A stretch of 64,000 nucleotides of DNA from Medicago truncatula (GCF_003473485.1 NC_053048.1:33848755-33912754); one strand, 5' to 3'. Positions 47,950 through 60,465 are shown, counted from the stretch's first letter. The notes: generated by a model from the letters alone, not told the origin. Numbers and translations: made by a program.

Positions 47950-48345
47950 TTTTATAAAAAGGGACAACGAAAAAACTCAAAAGGTCTTCTAATTGAAGAT
48001 AGAGGTAGTAATAAACCTAATTGAAAGAGATTGGAGAGTCCAAGTGTGGTGAATCTGACACACTCGTTTAATATTCCTTCAGCAGTCAATTGAATTTGAA
48101 AACATATATTCAATGACAATAGTAACATATCAAATTCATGATATATTGTTATACAAAACTAATTTAATGGGTTTGATGAATTATAAATACCTTTTTAATG
48201 AAATAGCCAACCATTCAAGTTAATTGTTCTTGTGTGGTCAACTCTCAATGTGCAGAAATTGATATTTGTGAAAAAGACCCATGTTTCCTTCTATTCTTTG
48301 GTTGGAATAGATGCATGGTTTAGGATGAAAATATTGTCAAAAGTT
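47950..48345 (+). repeat. LTP upstream module without a gene
   Basis: GGGACAACGAAAAAACTCAA, AGGTCTTCTAATTGAAGATA, CACACTCGTTTAATATTCCT, TTCTTGTGTGGTCAACTCTC. It is followed by the block at 48346 and not by an LTP. Confidence 0.7.
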
Positions 48346-48608
48346 ACTACATCCTTCTCATAATTAGTGTCTTATTTCAATTTTTCTCGGTTGTTAAAGA
48401 AATGATTAATAATGTTGATTTTAATGGTAAAATGTGTATCAATTACTTAAACACCCTTATAGATGGTTATTCTGAAAAATATACAATTTAATTTATTTAA
48501 GAATTAGGATTCGTTGACATTAGATTATGTCAAAAAACTTACACAAAATATGTGTAGTTGGATCCATTCAATCACATGTAACTATGATTATTCTCTCTCT
48601 GTGAGTGT

Positions 48609-48610
<2 letters not shown>

Positions 48611-48681
<71 letters not shown>
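48611..48681. repeat. (TA)n microsatellite
   Basis: About 35 TA units at the same place in the repeated block as the shorter run at 45801-45829. Confidence 0.92.
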
Positions 48682-48685
<4 letters not shown>

Positions 48686-49055
48686 GAGACGAAGTTTAAT
48701 ATATTTTTATTCATAATGTAAAAATCAACAGATTTAATATAGTGTAATGATTCGATTGCAATCTCGTCATGGCTGTTGATGTTATCAAATGATTAGCAAC
48801 ACCGAAATCACTCAGCTTATGATTCTTGACTATGATGTTTAAACTCATTACACTATATTAAATCTGTTGATTTTTACATTTTGAATAAAAATATATTAAA
48901 CTTCGTCTCTAAATATAAGACCATTTTAAGAAAATTAAAACATAGGAATTAAAAAAAGTTGATTGTTGAATTAATTTTGCTCACAATTGCTATTGTTTTA
49001 CATATGAACTCCCTTTATGAGAGATAATTAGTTAATGTTTTTATGGAGTAGTTAT

Positions 49056-49344
49056 TACTCCTTCTGTCGTTATATATAATCTTCTTTTGTATTTTTCACA
49101 TTTCTTAAGAAAAGTTGTTAGTGCAACTAATATGTCTATTTTGTGTGTTAATATTACTAAATTGTCCTTTGTTTGTATGTCTATTAAAATTGACATTTCA
49201 TATTTCAAGACAAGTTAATAGTATTTATTAGGAGTATTCTTAAGAAAAAAAATAATAAATGCATCTAGTAATTTGACAATTGATTTTTATTTAGGGACAC
49301 ATTTTTAGTCAAATGAGTCCTTGTATATAGGGACGGAGGGAGTA
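49056..49344 (+). mobile_element. Stowaway-like MITE family A, copy 4
   Basis: TACTCCTTCTGTCGTTATAT and TATATAGGGACGGAGGGAGTA; interior matches copy 3. Confidence 0.8.
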
Positions 49345-49439
49345 GTTATTACATATTGCATAAAAATATTTAATATAAATACATGTATAGTGATGAAGTA
49401 ATTAATGCACATTGATATTTGAATATGGTTTTTTTTTAA

Positions 49440-50144
49440 AACGGGACAAAGAAAAAACTCAAAGGGTGTGTTTGTTTCAAGTTATAATTGTTGATTCCCG
49501 GGAATAAAATGATAGAAATGTATATGCCTATGTTTGTTACAAGTTTACTAAAATTTATTCCTTGGTATAAAATGTTCCTGGGAATAGAAAAAATTTCCCA
49601 AGGAAAAGGGTGGGAATAAAGTTCCTATGGAGATGAGAATAAATTCATAAATAGTTTACCTATTATAATCCCTGTTTTTATGGTTCCTAGGAATATTATA
49701 AAGCTAACCAAACATATTTTTCATAAATTCCTTGGAATAAAATTCCCATCTTTATATTCCAAGGAATGTTATTCCTAGGAATAAATTTGGTAAACTTGAA
49801 ACAAACACACCCAAAAGGTCTTCTAATTGAAGATAGAGGTAGTAATAAACCGAATTGAAAGAGGGGAGAGTGCATGTGTGGTGAATCTGACACACTATTT
49901 TAATATTCCTTCACCGATTAATTGAATTTGAAAACATAAATTCAATGACAATAATAACATATCAAATTCACGATATATAGATATACAAAACCAATTTCAT
50001 GATTTTGATGAACTTGAAAACCCTTTTTAATGAAATTGAAAACCATTCAAGTTAATTGATCTTGTGTGGTCAATTCTCGGAGTGCAGAAATTAAGATTGG
50101 TGAAGAAGACCCATGCTTCGTTCTATGCTTTGGTTGGAACAGAT
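49440..50144 (+). repeat. LTP upstream module, copy leading to LTP 55848
   Basis: AAACGGGACAAAGAAAAAAC, (Harbinger-like insertion), AGGTCTTCTAATTGAAGATA, ATTCACGATATATAGATATA, TTCTTGTGTGG-type and GTGCAGAAATTAAGATTGGT. The module is cut at 50144 and resumes at about 51137. Confidence 0.7.
49464..49812. mobile_element. Harbinger-like MITE, 349 bp, with readable empty site
   Basis: Ends GGGTGTGTTTGTTTCAAG and CTTGAAACAAACACACCC are exact inverted repeats. AAA flanks both sides; removing the element and one AAA gives CTCAAAAGGTCTTC, exactly the paralog at 47968-47990. Confidence 0.88.
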
Positions 50145-51136
50145 CAAGGGCAGACTTGAACAGGTCATGGTGTGGCAAGTGCCACACCACCCCAAGCTGA
50201 TTTTATTTTTGTCCACAAGGCCAACCCAGTTCGAAACAGTAGAGTGTTTAAAATCGAAGCAATCAAATAGAAAAACCATAATCTGAATCAATCAAAACCG
50301 CAAAAAATTGCAGTTGGTTTGGATGTGTTAAGATCACTCTTTTTACTCAACCACATGGTTCAGTTCGGTTTGCGATTTTTATTTTACGAACCAAATTAAA
50401 CCAAATCAAACTGCAACATTAGAAGAAATGCTAATTAAATATATGTCATCTACGTTAATACTCATAGAAATTCAATGGAAACTTTTATAAATGACATATA
50501 TTATCTTTTGTTAAGTTTCTTCTTTGCTTTTTTTCTCAAAAATGTATTTATGTGCAATTTGAACTTTTAAAGAATGAAGATATCTTAGTCTTTTACATTT
50601 CTTACATAATATAATTACTTTTGTCCACATTTTTAACTTGGTCTATATTGTTTAGTGAAAATGAAATTTTAATGTTGGATGGAATAAAAAACATTGTCGA
50701 AACCATGTATAGAAGTATGTTGTGTTTTAACTTTTTAACTCAATTTTAATGTTGGAAACAAAAAATTGTATTGTTTGGTAAAAAAACCGTACCAACGGAT
50801 CCAACCAAAATTGCATTAGTTTGGTCCGAGTTTTATTTTAAAAGTCAACCGAACCAAACAAAATCAAACCGTATGTTTTTTTATCTTGCGGTTCGGGTGA
50901 CATTTAGTTTCAAAACTGAACCAAACTGCACCACGAACACCCCAAAATGCAAGTATATTGTAAACACTTTCCCCTCACTTCTCACTTAAGCAAACTCTTC
51001 TCATTGTTCTTTCTCTCAGCAAGCACACAACACAAACAGAAGCAAGCACTTTTCATTCTTATTAAATTTAGTTTTATTTAATTATTTGACAAAAAAATTG
51101 TGCGTCACCAGTATTGTGAGTCCATATCCACCCTTG
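50145..51136. mobile_element. hAT-like insertion in LTP upstream module
   Basis: Ends CAAGGGCAGACTTGAAC and GTCCATATCCACCCTTG are imperfect inverted repeats. The flanks AACAGAT and AACACAT are a 7-8 bp duplication with one change; the empty site is GGAACAGATGCATGGTTTAG at 41650. The interior has CCGAACCAAAC / GGTTTGG-rich words and no intact gene. Confidence 0.65.
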
Positions 51137-51503
51137 AACACATGTCTGGTTTAGGACCAATATATTGTTAAAAGTTACTTCTTCCGTCTCATAATAAGTG
51201 TCATATTTGAATTTTTCATGGTTATTAAAGAAATGATTAATAATGTTGATTTTTATAGTAAAATGTGTGTCAATTACTAAAACACCTTTATAGATGGTTA
51301 TTCTCGAAGAAAAAAACTAATTTAATTTATTTTGGTGATTCTAAGAAACCAAATTTGATTTTTTATTTCACTTTCAAAGACTAAACAGGTTTCTTTATTT
51401 CATGGTTATCAATTAAATGGAATCTGCAAGTGGTTAATGAGTTTAGTGTTAGAAACAAATTAGTCGGAAATATCAAATCCAAATCTTAACTGAATTAATA
51501 ATA

Positions 51504-53901
51504 CCTTACTTAATTGATACATGATGTAGAGTGTTGAAAATTTCGCCCCAAATGTAATTTTCATTGTTTTGATGGTGGTTTGTGTAACACCCCGTTTTCC
51601 CAACATAAAAATTTCGCATAAATAATCCGAGTTTTTCAACATAAACGGAATGTCACATTCTTTTCTTAAAATCATAAACTGAATAAATAAATATTTATCC
51701 TTTAAAATTCAAATACAAGATCTTTAATACTTCGCAGCGGAATTTATTTCAATAACTAAAACAGTCTTTGGCACGAAGGCCTCTTCATAAATGTCTCATA
51801 AAAGTCCAATCTAAAAACATAGTCATAAATCTTCAAAAACAATACGTAAGGAATAGAAAAGCAATAACAAAGTTTCCATCCCGTTACGTATCAGAGCACC
51901 TAAGACACACGAGAAGGAAAGCTCACACGACATCAACTTATTCTTGGTTACCTGTTAGTTACCCATGGTGGGCAAACAGAAGGGGTGAGATTTCACAAAC
52001 AATAATATTAAGCATATAATTCATCAATTACATTTAACAACATAAGCATCATCAATCATATTTAACAACTCATAGACAACATCATGTAATCATCATAATA
52101 TTCATCATAGATAATAATATATCATAATTCACTTCTTTAATAGTTCATATAAATAATCACAGCTTTAAACAATTTCATGATTTAACAACTTGACAACTTG
52201 ATAACTTGACAACTTAACCTCTCTTGACTATGCAACTTAATCTTCTAATCATGCATGTGGTACCAATCTTTGAGCGTAAATAGGCTCCAGGGCATCAAGC
52301 CCTCAACTTTATTTGAGCGTAAAAAGGCTCCCAGGGCATCAAGCCCTCAACTTAATTGAGCAAAGGCTCCAGGGCATCAAGCCCCCAACAATGAAATGCT
52401 AATGCATGGACTCGACCTCGTAATATCTTAAATCGACAACCTCTTATATAATCCAATAATTTGGAACTTCATCATCTTAATCAACTTAGACCAACTCATG
52501 CAGCTTAGTTAAATAACAACAGCAACACAACAGTATACAAAAACAGCATGACATAATAATATCAAATGCAAGTCAACAACGTCTCAATTATTCACATATA
52601 ATTCAAGTAATGCATATACAATTATATCACAATATAACAACATCAAATAATAATCAACATCTTAAAACATCATATATACATATAACACTTCATCAATCAT
52701 GGACAATATCGTATTCACAAACATATACATACATATACTAATTCATCAATCATAATCAATTATTCACTGTGACCTACGTTCAGTAATTTGACCATAACTC
52801 AAATTCTATAAATCCTTTTGAAGTCAAACCAACGGCATTAGAAAGCTAACATTTATACCTACAACTTTCGTGTTTACACCTAAGACCAATTCTGTACCAA
52901 TCAATACCAGTTTTCATTTCAAATTCGGACAAAGTTGTGCTGAAATTCATAAAAATTCACTGTGACCTACGTGTAGTAATTTGACCATAACTCATAAACC
53001 AAAAATCATTTTCAAGTCAAACCGACGCCACTGTAAAGCTAACACAATTATCTACAACTTTCATGTTTACACCAAAGGCTAATTCAAAACAGAAACGTAT
53101 GAAAAAGACGCAAGAACATGAAACAGGACATGCTGTCAGAGAGCAACTCGGGAAAAAACACACTTTTCACCCCAAAATCCCAATTTTAACTTCCCTATGC
53201 CCAAATTTGATCCCAAAGTTTGTCTAAACATTTATATACATCAAAAAAGACTCAAAACCATATAAAACTTGACCCAAAACATTATTTTAGAAAATCATCA
53301 AATAATCACTTTTAACCCTAATTCCCAAATTCTCAAAAACTAAACCTACAACATGTTAAATCCAATTTTCAGAATCAATGACTTAAGATTATTGAATGTT
53401 AGTCCCACCCTTACCTTATAGATGAAAATCGCAGCACTCCTAGGTCTTCTCCCTCCTCTCGGCTTTTCCTCCCTTTTCTCCAAAATTAATCGTACGTTAT
53501 GTTTTTTCTAAACTAGGTTTCTCCTATTTATAACCCTTTTTTCTATTTTATCTTATTTCTCTTTCTCCCCCAAAACTCTCTAAAATCTCATAACAAACTC
53601 TCAACTCAATCTTATTTCTATTTTCAAATCTTAATTTATTAAATAACAACATAAGCCACTTAATAAATCACATAATCAAATAAATATATTTTAAACTCTT
53701 CTTAATAAATTTTAGACTCAATTAAATAATTAAATAAATCTAATAATTCAAAGAGGGCGTTACAGTTTGGATTTGAACTTCAGATCTTGTATATATAAGA
53801 TTCGAATTTCAAATTCCGACCACCATCAAAATAATGGAAATTACATTCGGGGCGAACATTAAAATTTACAACACTCTGCATTATGTATCAATTAAGTAAG
53901 G
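51504..53901. repeat. Inverted duplication flanking the solo LTR
   Basis: 51504-51580 (CTTACTTAATTGATACATGA ... GTAATTTTCATTGTTTTGAT) and 53822-53901 (ATCAAAATAATGGAAATTAC ... TGTATCAATTAAGTAAGG) are reverse complements. The original palindrome had a loop of about 50 bases into which the LTR inserted. Confidence 0.85.
51583..53764. mobile_element. Solo LTR, 2182 bp
   Basis: Starts TGTAACACCCCG and ends AGGGCGTTACA, bordered by the 5-bp duplication GTTTG (51578-51582 and 53765-53769). TG...CA ends with 5-bp duplication and no internal domains show a solo LTR left after recombination. It includes near-repeats of TGAGCGTAAATAGGCTCC / GGGCATCAAGCCCTCAA (52265-52390) and of TTCACTGTGACCTACG (52765, 52957). 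Confidence 0.88.
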
Positions 53902-53942
53902 TCTCCGGATCTTATATATATTATTCATTGTCCATACTAACT
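53770..53942 (-). mobile_element. SINE fragments beside the solo LTR
   Basis: GGATTTGAACTTCAGATC and ATTCGAATTTCAAATTCC carry B-box-like words in a head-to-head layout; TTATTCATTGTCCATACTAACTGAG at 53919-53943 is an A-box side, cut by the LINE that follows. Confidence 0.5.
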
Positions 53943-53944
53943 GA

Positions 53945-55402
53945 GTGTCGGGGTGGCAAAGTCGTTTTCTATCTTTCGGGGGTCGCTTGGTTCTTCTTAA
54001 GTCTGTCTTGACTTCGCTTCATGTCTATGCACTTTCCTTCTTCAAGGCTCCGTCAGGTATAATTTCTCTCATTGAATCTTTGTTTAATAAATTTTTTTGG
54101 GGAGGTAGTGAGGATAACAGGAAAATTTCCTGGATCGCTTAGAGCTCTGTTTGTTTAAAAAAGGAGTTTGGAGGGCTGGGGGTGAGGCAGTTGCGGAAAT
54201 TTAATTTAGCTTTGTTAGGTAAATGGTGTTGGCGGTTGTTGATAGATAGAGGTGGATTTTGGTATAGGGTGTTGGTGGCGAGATATGGTGAGGAGGCAGG
54301 GAGGTTGGCGGTTGGGGGCCGGAGTGTATCATCTTGGTGGAAGGAGGTAGCGAAGATTAGGGATGGAGTAGGAGAGGATGATGGGGGATGGTTTTCAGGG
54401 AGGGTGTCGAAGTTAGTAGGGGATGGTTCGAACACTTTGTTTTGGTTTGACAGGTGGCTAGGAGATACTCCGTTTAATAGACGTTTTGCTCGCTTATTTG
54501 ATTTAACGACGAATAAAATGTGTACGGTGGCTGATATGTCTCGTTTAGGTTGGGAGGAGGGGGGAGGCGTGGGTGTGGCGTAGACGATTGTGGGTTTGGG
54601 AAGAGGAGATGGTAGAGGAGTGTAGGTCTTTACTTGATAATGTTTCTCTGCGTTTGAATGTTTTAGACAGGTGGCAGTGGGATCCAGATACTATTGATGG
54701 TTATACAGTGAAAGGGGTTTATTAGATTCTGACAACCTCGGATTCCAACATGATTGTAAAGACAGACGAATTGGTATGGCATAAGCAAGTACCTTCAAAG
54801 GTTTCTATTGTAGCTTGGAGGTTGTTAAAGGACAGGTTACCGACCAGAACAAACTTGCAGAGGCGTGGTTGTCTTCAAGCTACGGTTAATACTTGTGTGT
54901 CGGGTTGTGGAAATGCAGAATCGGTATCACATTTGTTTTTGCAGTGCGAGGTCTTCAGTTCTCTCTGGCAGCATGTTCGGTCTTGGTTAGGTATATATGG
55001 AGCAGATCCTCAAAACTTAGGCGATCATTTCTATCAATTTATTCATTATTCTGGTTATTCAAAGGCTCGAAAGTCGTTTCTTCAATTGATTTGGTTGCTT
55101 TGCGTTTGGCTTTTGTGGACGGAACGAAATAATAGGTTATTTAATCATATAGAGACATCTATTGAGAACCTATTAGAAAAGGTAAAATATCATTCCTTAT
55201 GGTGGCTAAAGGCCCATAATACTATGTTTGTGTATGGTTCTCATATTTGGTGGTCGGATCCTATACAGTGTTTGGGACTCGACTGATTTTAGGTATTTTT
55301 GTATGACTGTTCTTATCGGAGTGGCTTCTTTGGTACACCTTATACCTAGGAGTGTTACACGGCCGAAGTTATTTATCTCATTTTGATTTCTTCAAAAAAA
55401 AA
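53945..55402 (+). pseudogene. 5'-truncated LINE: end of ORF2 with poly-A
   Basis: It begins inside the RT/thumb region: WQSRFLSFGGRLVLLKSVLT, LFNKFFWGGSEDNRKISWIA, stop, then GGLGVRQLRKFNLALLGKWC. After a frame change at about 54583 the zf-RVT region reads VWHKQVPSKVSIVAWRLLKD, RLPTRTNLQRRGCL and SHLFLQCEVFSSLW. The frame ends at 55286, and the 3' UTR runs to a poly-A at 55393-55403. Truncation at the 5' side is normal for LINE insertion. It differs in sequence from the LINE at 27839. Confidence 0.85.
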
Positions 55403-55436
55403 AAGTTTGCGAGGACAATAAAAAAAAAAGTCGTGA

Positions 55437-55588
55437 TAACAAGTGCTTAAGGACATTGTTTAAATAACCCACAAAAAAAATTGTCTTGAAAATACAAATT
55501 AAACACATAAAAATCATAACTACACAATTTTTAATGTAAAAATTACTACTTTTTGAATGTTTAAACAATATCCTAAGGGCACTTGTTA
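55437..55588. mobile_element. MITE related to the kinase-intron element
   Basis: TAACAAGTGCTTAAGGACAT at the left pairs with ATATCCTAAGGGCACTTGTTA at the right. It lies just before the promoter of LTP 55848. Confidence 0.65.
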
Positions 55589-55626
55589 GCATTTTCGAAA
55601 AAATTAATGCGGAATATGAGTTTTTA

Positions 55627-55742
55627 TATTGTTGGATATTTATTCTTTAGATTTTGATGGTGGTAATGATCTCCTCCTCACACAATAAATGTAGAACGTT
55701 GGGGACCAAAGTTGAATTAACCGTATATTCTTTCTATAAATA
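55627..55742 (+). promoter_or_regulatory. LTP promoter module with TATA box
   Basis: TATTGTTGGATATTTATTC, TTTTGATGGTGGTAATGATC, CTCACACAATAAATGTAGAA, ACCAAAGTTGAATTAACC and TATAAATA at 55735-55742. The upstream half of this flank lies 4 kb away near 51590, pushed off by the LTR and LINE. Confidence 0.78.
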
Positions 55743-55847
55743 AAATAGTCATGAAAGAGAGATGCATAATTCATCTCCATAAACACACACAAACACACAC
55801 TCACTAACACACTTGAATAGCATTTCCTCTATCAAAATTTCCAAATC

Positions 55848-56787
55848 ATGGCTAGTTCAATGCTTTTGAAGGTTACTTGTTTGGCTATGATATGCTTGGT
55901 TTTGGGCATTCCATTAGCCAATGCTGCCCCTTCATGTCCTGCAGTGGCACAAACTTTAACACCATGCCTTCCGCACGTATCAAACCCAGGTCCATCTCCC
56001 CCTCAACCATGTTGCAATAGGGTTAAGACTTTAAATAGCCAAGCCAAAACTACGCAAGATCGTCATCATGTTTGCGGTTGCCTCAAATCTCTTATGGCCG
56101 GCATACCTGGACTCAATCTTCCAGCCTTTGCTTCCGTCGCTAAAGACTGCGGTGTTGACATAGGCTATATTATTAGTCCTAACACGGACTGTAGCAAGTA
56201 AATCTCTCACAAAATGGAAAAATTGGCTATATATATATATGAGGAGGGATCAAATTACACCAAAGTAATATTATAATAATATTACACCGCTTAATATCGT
56301 TTTACTCGATTGATATTTTTTCAATTTTAACCGTTAGAATGTAAGTTTATATAGTATAGATCATCTATGTAAAATTTTATACAAATCTAAAATCATTTGA
56401 TATATTTTTTAGAATCACAAGGATTAACGTTGTTCTGTAAACAGTTAATCTTGATGGGTCTCAACAACATATCAAATTACTTTAGATTTATGTAAAAATT
56501 TACGTGGATGATCTAAATGATATAAACTTATAATCTAACGGTCAAATTTAAAAAACATGAATCGAGTTAAACGATATTGAAAAGTGTAACATTGATGTAA
56601 CATTACTTTGATGTAATTTGATCTCTGCTCTCTATATATCTTTTATATTTTGTTGAATAAATACCCTTTAGTTATTTTTTATTCTTTTTTATAAATAAAA
56701 CCAATATTTAAATTCATAATAAGTAAGTAATTGATATGCAAAGGAAACTAATGTCATATTCACTTTGCTCATTGCAGGATAAACTAG
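55848..56787 (+). CDS. Type-1 non-specific lipid transfer protein
   Basis: Exon 1 is 55848-56197 and exon 2 is 56778-56787 (completes Lys, then Ile, Asn, stop) after CATTGCAG; 119 aa. Without splicing it would stop two codons earlier (Ser-Lys, 117 aa), so splicing hardly changes the product. Signal peptide about 1-26. The pattern is C30-x9-C40-x14-CC-x19-CxC-x22-C101-x13-C115. TTQDRHH keeps the lipid-contact Arg; GYIIS has the Tyr. The segment between C2 and CC is Pro-rich (NPGPSPPQP). Expected to be secreted and bind acyl lipids. The 580-bp intron contains an element with long inverted ends. Confidence 0.92.
56241..56633. mobile_element. Long-TIR MITE in LTP intron
   Basis: GAGGAGGGATCAAATTACAC at the left; GTAATTTGATCTCTGCTCTC at the right. 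Most of the 393 bp is self-complementary (e.g. TTTACTCGATTGATATT... with ...CATGAATCGAGTTAAACGAT). TATATAT flanks both sides. It is wholly within the intron. Confidence 0.75.
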
Positions 56788-57440
56788 CAGGGCTTGCACT
56801 TGATGAATGAATAAGTATTTAGTTTGTGGTGATAACCAAAACAGAATAAAGGAGATGATTTAATTTCTCCGACTGTAACCAAATCCATCTATCTACTATG
56901 TATTTCGATAATATTAAAATTAAAATAAAGAACATTTGAATTTACTGTTATATCTCTTGATTCTTAGTATCAGTATGAATTAGTTACGTTTTTCACTGAT
57001 TATCACCAGGGAGCGTACTTATATGCATTGTTGTTAAAATCCCAACTTAAATTCTAAAATTCAGGATTTTGCGACTTTCTTCATCTTCAACGACTCAAAT
57101 ACATAGTAGAATCTTAAAATTGGCAAAATCCATCGATTTTGATTGCGATTTTACGATTTCTTATAAACTAAGTCATTTATGACTATATACCATTTATAAC
57201 ATATATATAGTTTTTTTTTTGGTACAATCAGTCGATTTTAATTGCGATTTTACAATTTCCTACATCGATTCTACAAAAGTCTCCGAGTAAAATCCTTCGA
57301 TTTTGATTGCGATTTTACGAATCCCGATTTTGCTATACTCTTTCGACCTAAAAGTAAAGTCCCGATTTTGAAAATCTTGTCTATATGTCTGTGCGATGCA
57401 TGATGTTTGGAACAAAACGTTGTATTACTATCCTATCGTT
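56788..57440. other. LTP 3' UTR and spacer with GATTTTGATTGCGATTTTA repeats
   Basis: After the 3' UTR (to about 56940), the phrase TTTTGATTGCGATTTTACGA appears three times (57140, 57238, 57300). No gene. Confidence 0.5.
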
Positions 57441-57449
57441 GGCTTACGG

Positions 57450-57935
57450 TGGAAAATTTTCAGAATGTGGGATTTGCACCGTAGTAAAGCTATGTTATAG
57501 CTCGGTGCTGATTTTGAAGAAAAGAAATGTGATACATGGATCTTTCACATTCAACTTGCAGCAACAATTGACAAATGAAATTTAAGTCACATTGCCTTAT
57601 TTCTCCTATAGATAGAGGCATTTTAAGGAAGAAATTATCAGAAGCAAAAACACAACAATACAACTAGTGTATTACATCAACAGAGAGTTAGAGAAAAACT
57701 CGAGAGAGAATTTTTAGAGAAAATTCTTGGGTGTAATTGAGTTGTGGGTAGTAAGAGATTGCGAGTGTTTATAAACACATATATTTCCCTTTTAATTGAA
57801 GAGTTTTCAGCAGTAGGCATAATTGGTCGAACTTCGTTATCAATTTTGTGTGTGCTATTATTCCGCATTTATTTCACTTAGACTAATCTAACTACGGGGA
57901 AGCATAGTTTCCTAACTACTGGTATCATAATGTCT
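57450..57935 (+). mobile_element. Copia-type LTR remnant with primer-site-like end
   Basis: The stretch ends ...CCTAACTACTGGTATCATAATG, close to the TGGTATCAGAGC primer site that follows copia LTRs. TTGGGTGTAATTGAG, TTCGTTATCAATTTTGTG and CTATTATTCCGCATTTATTTC before it fit Tnt1-like LTRs. No second LTR in the window. Confidence 0.5.
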
Positions 57936-58024
57936 GATTCAGTATATCTATTAATTTTTGGCAAAAGTACTATTCACATAAATAGTACAAAAATTGGTTA
58001 GTGTTGCCAATTTGTTCAGGGAGG

Positions 58025-59342
58025 TGTTCTAAAGAATAGTGGTTCAATAACATGACTCTCAACAACACAAAGTGCTAAGAAGGACTTCAGAATGATCAAA
58101 AGGACTTCATAATTAGCTCAGAATCATCTCATGTGCACTACAATATTGAAGAACAAAATTTACCAAGGAAATATGAGATCAGAAGTTGATCTCAATAACA
58201 AAAGTCTTCAATTAAAAAGAACTTCATAACAGACATCAGAATTACTTCATATTGCATATCAGAATATCAGAATTATAGACCATAAGCACTTCAAAATGAC
58301 TAAACCAAGAAGTTCAGAATTGGTGTCTCAACATTTTACCTTGTCTAGAAGTCAAGATAAAAGTTTTTGATGAAAGTAACGGAAATCAATTGTACTTGAG
58401 GTTGTGGATCAGGTAGATTAGAATTGAAAGTCAATGGATACAAAGGATTGAAATTCTCAAGATCAAATGTTAGATCAAAATGATACCAGAAGTAGAGATT
58501 CAGAAAACAAAAAAAATGAACAACTAGAAGTTGGAAAGCAAAGCACCAAGAATAACAACTTATTTCAAGAGTTACTTTATCATCAAGGTGAGCCATTAAA
58601 AGACAAAAACAACTAGTTTTTACTTTCTTACCAAGACAAACCTCTATAAAAGGTATCATCATTCAAATGAAAAGTATAGTCTATCTCATATCCAACCTCT
58701 CTCATTCTGCATCAGAATCAAATCGCAAAAAGATCAAATGTGGAAAAATCAAGGTTGCTTAAAAAGATCATAATCATCGTCAAAATTAAGATTCATTCTC
58801 AACATTAGATAGCAATTACAAATATACTCAAGCATCCACTATATCTTTGACACATATTTTACAATGTATTTGAAAAGTTCAAATTCACTTTAGTGTGAAT
58901 AGATTATACTTATAGAGAAATAGCGAAAAATCATTTTGAGATCAAATTGATCATTGTTAAAATCTAGATCATAAAGGAATTGTGTATTCAGTTGCAAAGC
59001 TTCACTAATCTTATTTACGCTATAAAGGTGGATTGTGTGGTATCTAAAGTCTAAAGAGGTTGTCTAAAACTTGTACGGTCAGGTAGACCGAAAAGAAAAG
59101 TGTACAAAATCTGAGTGGGTATCTCAGGTAGCATATTGGAAAATCCCAGTGTTTATGGGACTAGACTAGTCTAGTTAGGGTGAACCATAATAACTTGTTT
59201 GTGTCATCTTCTTTGTCCCTTCACTCCTTTATTTGATAGTTCATAAGAAAACACAATCATCCAATTTCTTCTTCTATCAAATTAACTTTGATACATAATT
59301 TATATTATTAGATTATTTTTAATTATGATTATTTTTACTTCA
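58025..59342 (+). mobile_element. Copia (SIRE-like) LTR remnant
   Basis: Rich in CTTCAGAAT / ACTTCATAA words, as in SIRE-type LTRs, and ending CA before ACTGATATCAGAGCTTAA (primer-binding site). The left end TGTTCTAAAG is a guess. Confidence 0.5.
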
Positions 59343-60230
59343 ACTGATATCAGAGCTTAAACTATGAGGGTTTGAGCACCTAACAAGTGTTAGAGGAAAG
59401 ATTCAGAAAGAAGTAAATAGATGATCAAAGAATTTCACCAGCAAACTTTATCACATATAAGAAGGTTCTCAATCAAGACCACATTTCTTCAATGGGTTAA
59501 AATATAGCTTTTAGAAAGGAAATGTGCAACTCTACATCAAATCTCAAGATACAAGCATGTGTAGGATAGTAACTAATGGTGATTATGTTCCAATGGTTAC
59601 TTAAGAGGATGAAAATCAATTTGAAAAACTAGAAGACACCTGGAAAAGAGCAGAACAAGAAAAAGTTCTCTTGAATGGAAAAGCACATCTAATCTTATCA
59701 CTTGGCTTGAGTATGCAAGAAAGTGAATGAGTAGAAGAATGTGCTACTACAAATAAGGTGTGGGCCCGCAACACCTTCAAATGAGAGACCAAAACCATAT
59801 CCATCAAACTCATCAGGGCCGTCCCTATAAAACTGGAAGCTCAGCTCTCATAGTAAAAATAGGTCTCTAATAAAAAAAAAAACGCACAATTTTTTTATAA
59901 GATTAATCTTCTATTTAAAGAAAATAACACTCGTATAATGATTATTAGTCACCGAAATCAAAATTAGCAATTATTTTTACTGAAGACATGTTTTTTAACT
60001 TAGAAATAGAAACATGCAACATGATTTTTTACTTAGAAATTGAAACATAAAACATGTTTATTTTTCTTTTTTGAGCGGGGGTGGGGGATATTGAGCAATG
60101 ATTTTTTTTCTTGAGGCCCATCATTTTTGAAGGCCCAACTCGATTGAGCTCTTTGCACTCCTCAAAGAACGACCCTGAAACTCATACATCTACCGTTTAG
60201 TTGCACACAAGTAAATTTCCTCCCCAAATT
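59343..60230 (+). pseudogene. Copia gag fragment interrupted by a hAT-like MITE
   Basis: Across stops it reads WKRAEQEKVLLNGKAHLILS and LGLSMQESE, then VEECATTNKVWARNTFK, the region of copia gag (UBN2-like). It is split at 59814 by the MITE. The gene continues only a short way past 60186 and is lost. Confidence 0.65.
59814..60177. mobile_element. hAT-like MITE with 8-bp target duplication
   Basis: Starts CAGGGCCGTCCCTATAAAAC and ends AAAGAACGACCCTG. AAACTCAT flanks both sides (59806-59813 and 60178-60185). 364 bp, no coding capacity. Confidence 0.88.
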
Positions 60231-60465
60231 AAAATGAAGATCAATTAATTTAGTATTTATTTTTCTAAATCAAGAGCAAATTGACACGATTAAAGGACGT
60301 CCAAACTGAACTGTCGCGCCACTCTAATCCAATGTCAACTGCTTATATATATTATTTAAAAAAAGGAAAAATTCATAAACTGGGGGAACATAAAACCTGA
60401 CTCAATAGGTCCAAGTGAATCAACCTTACGTATAATACCACAATAGGAACAACATAATGGATCAT

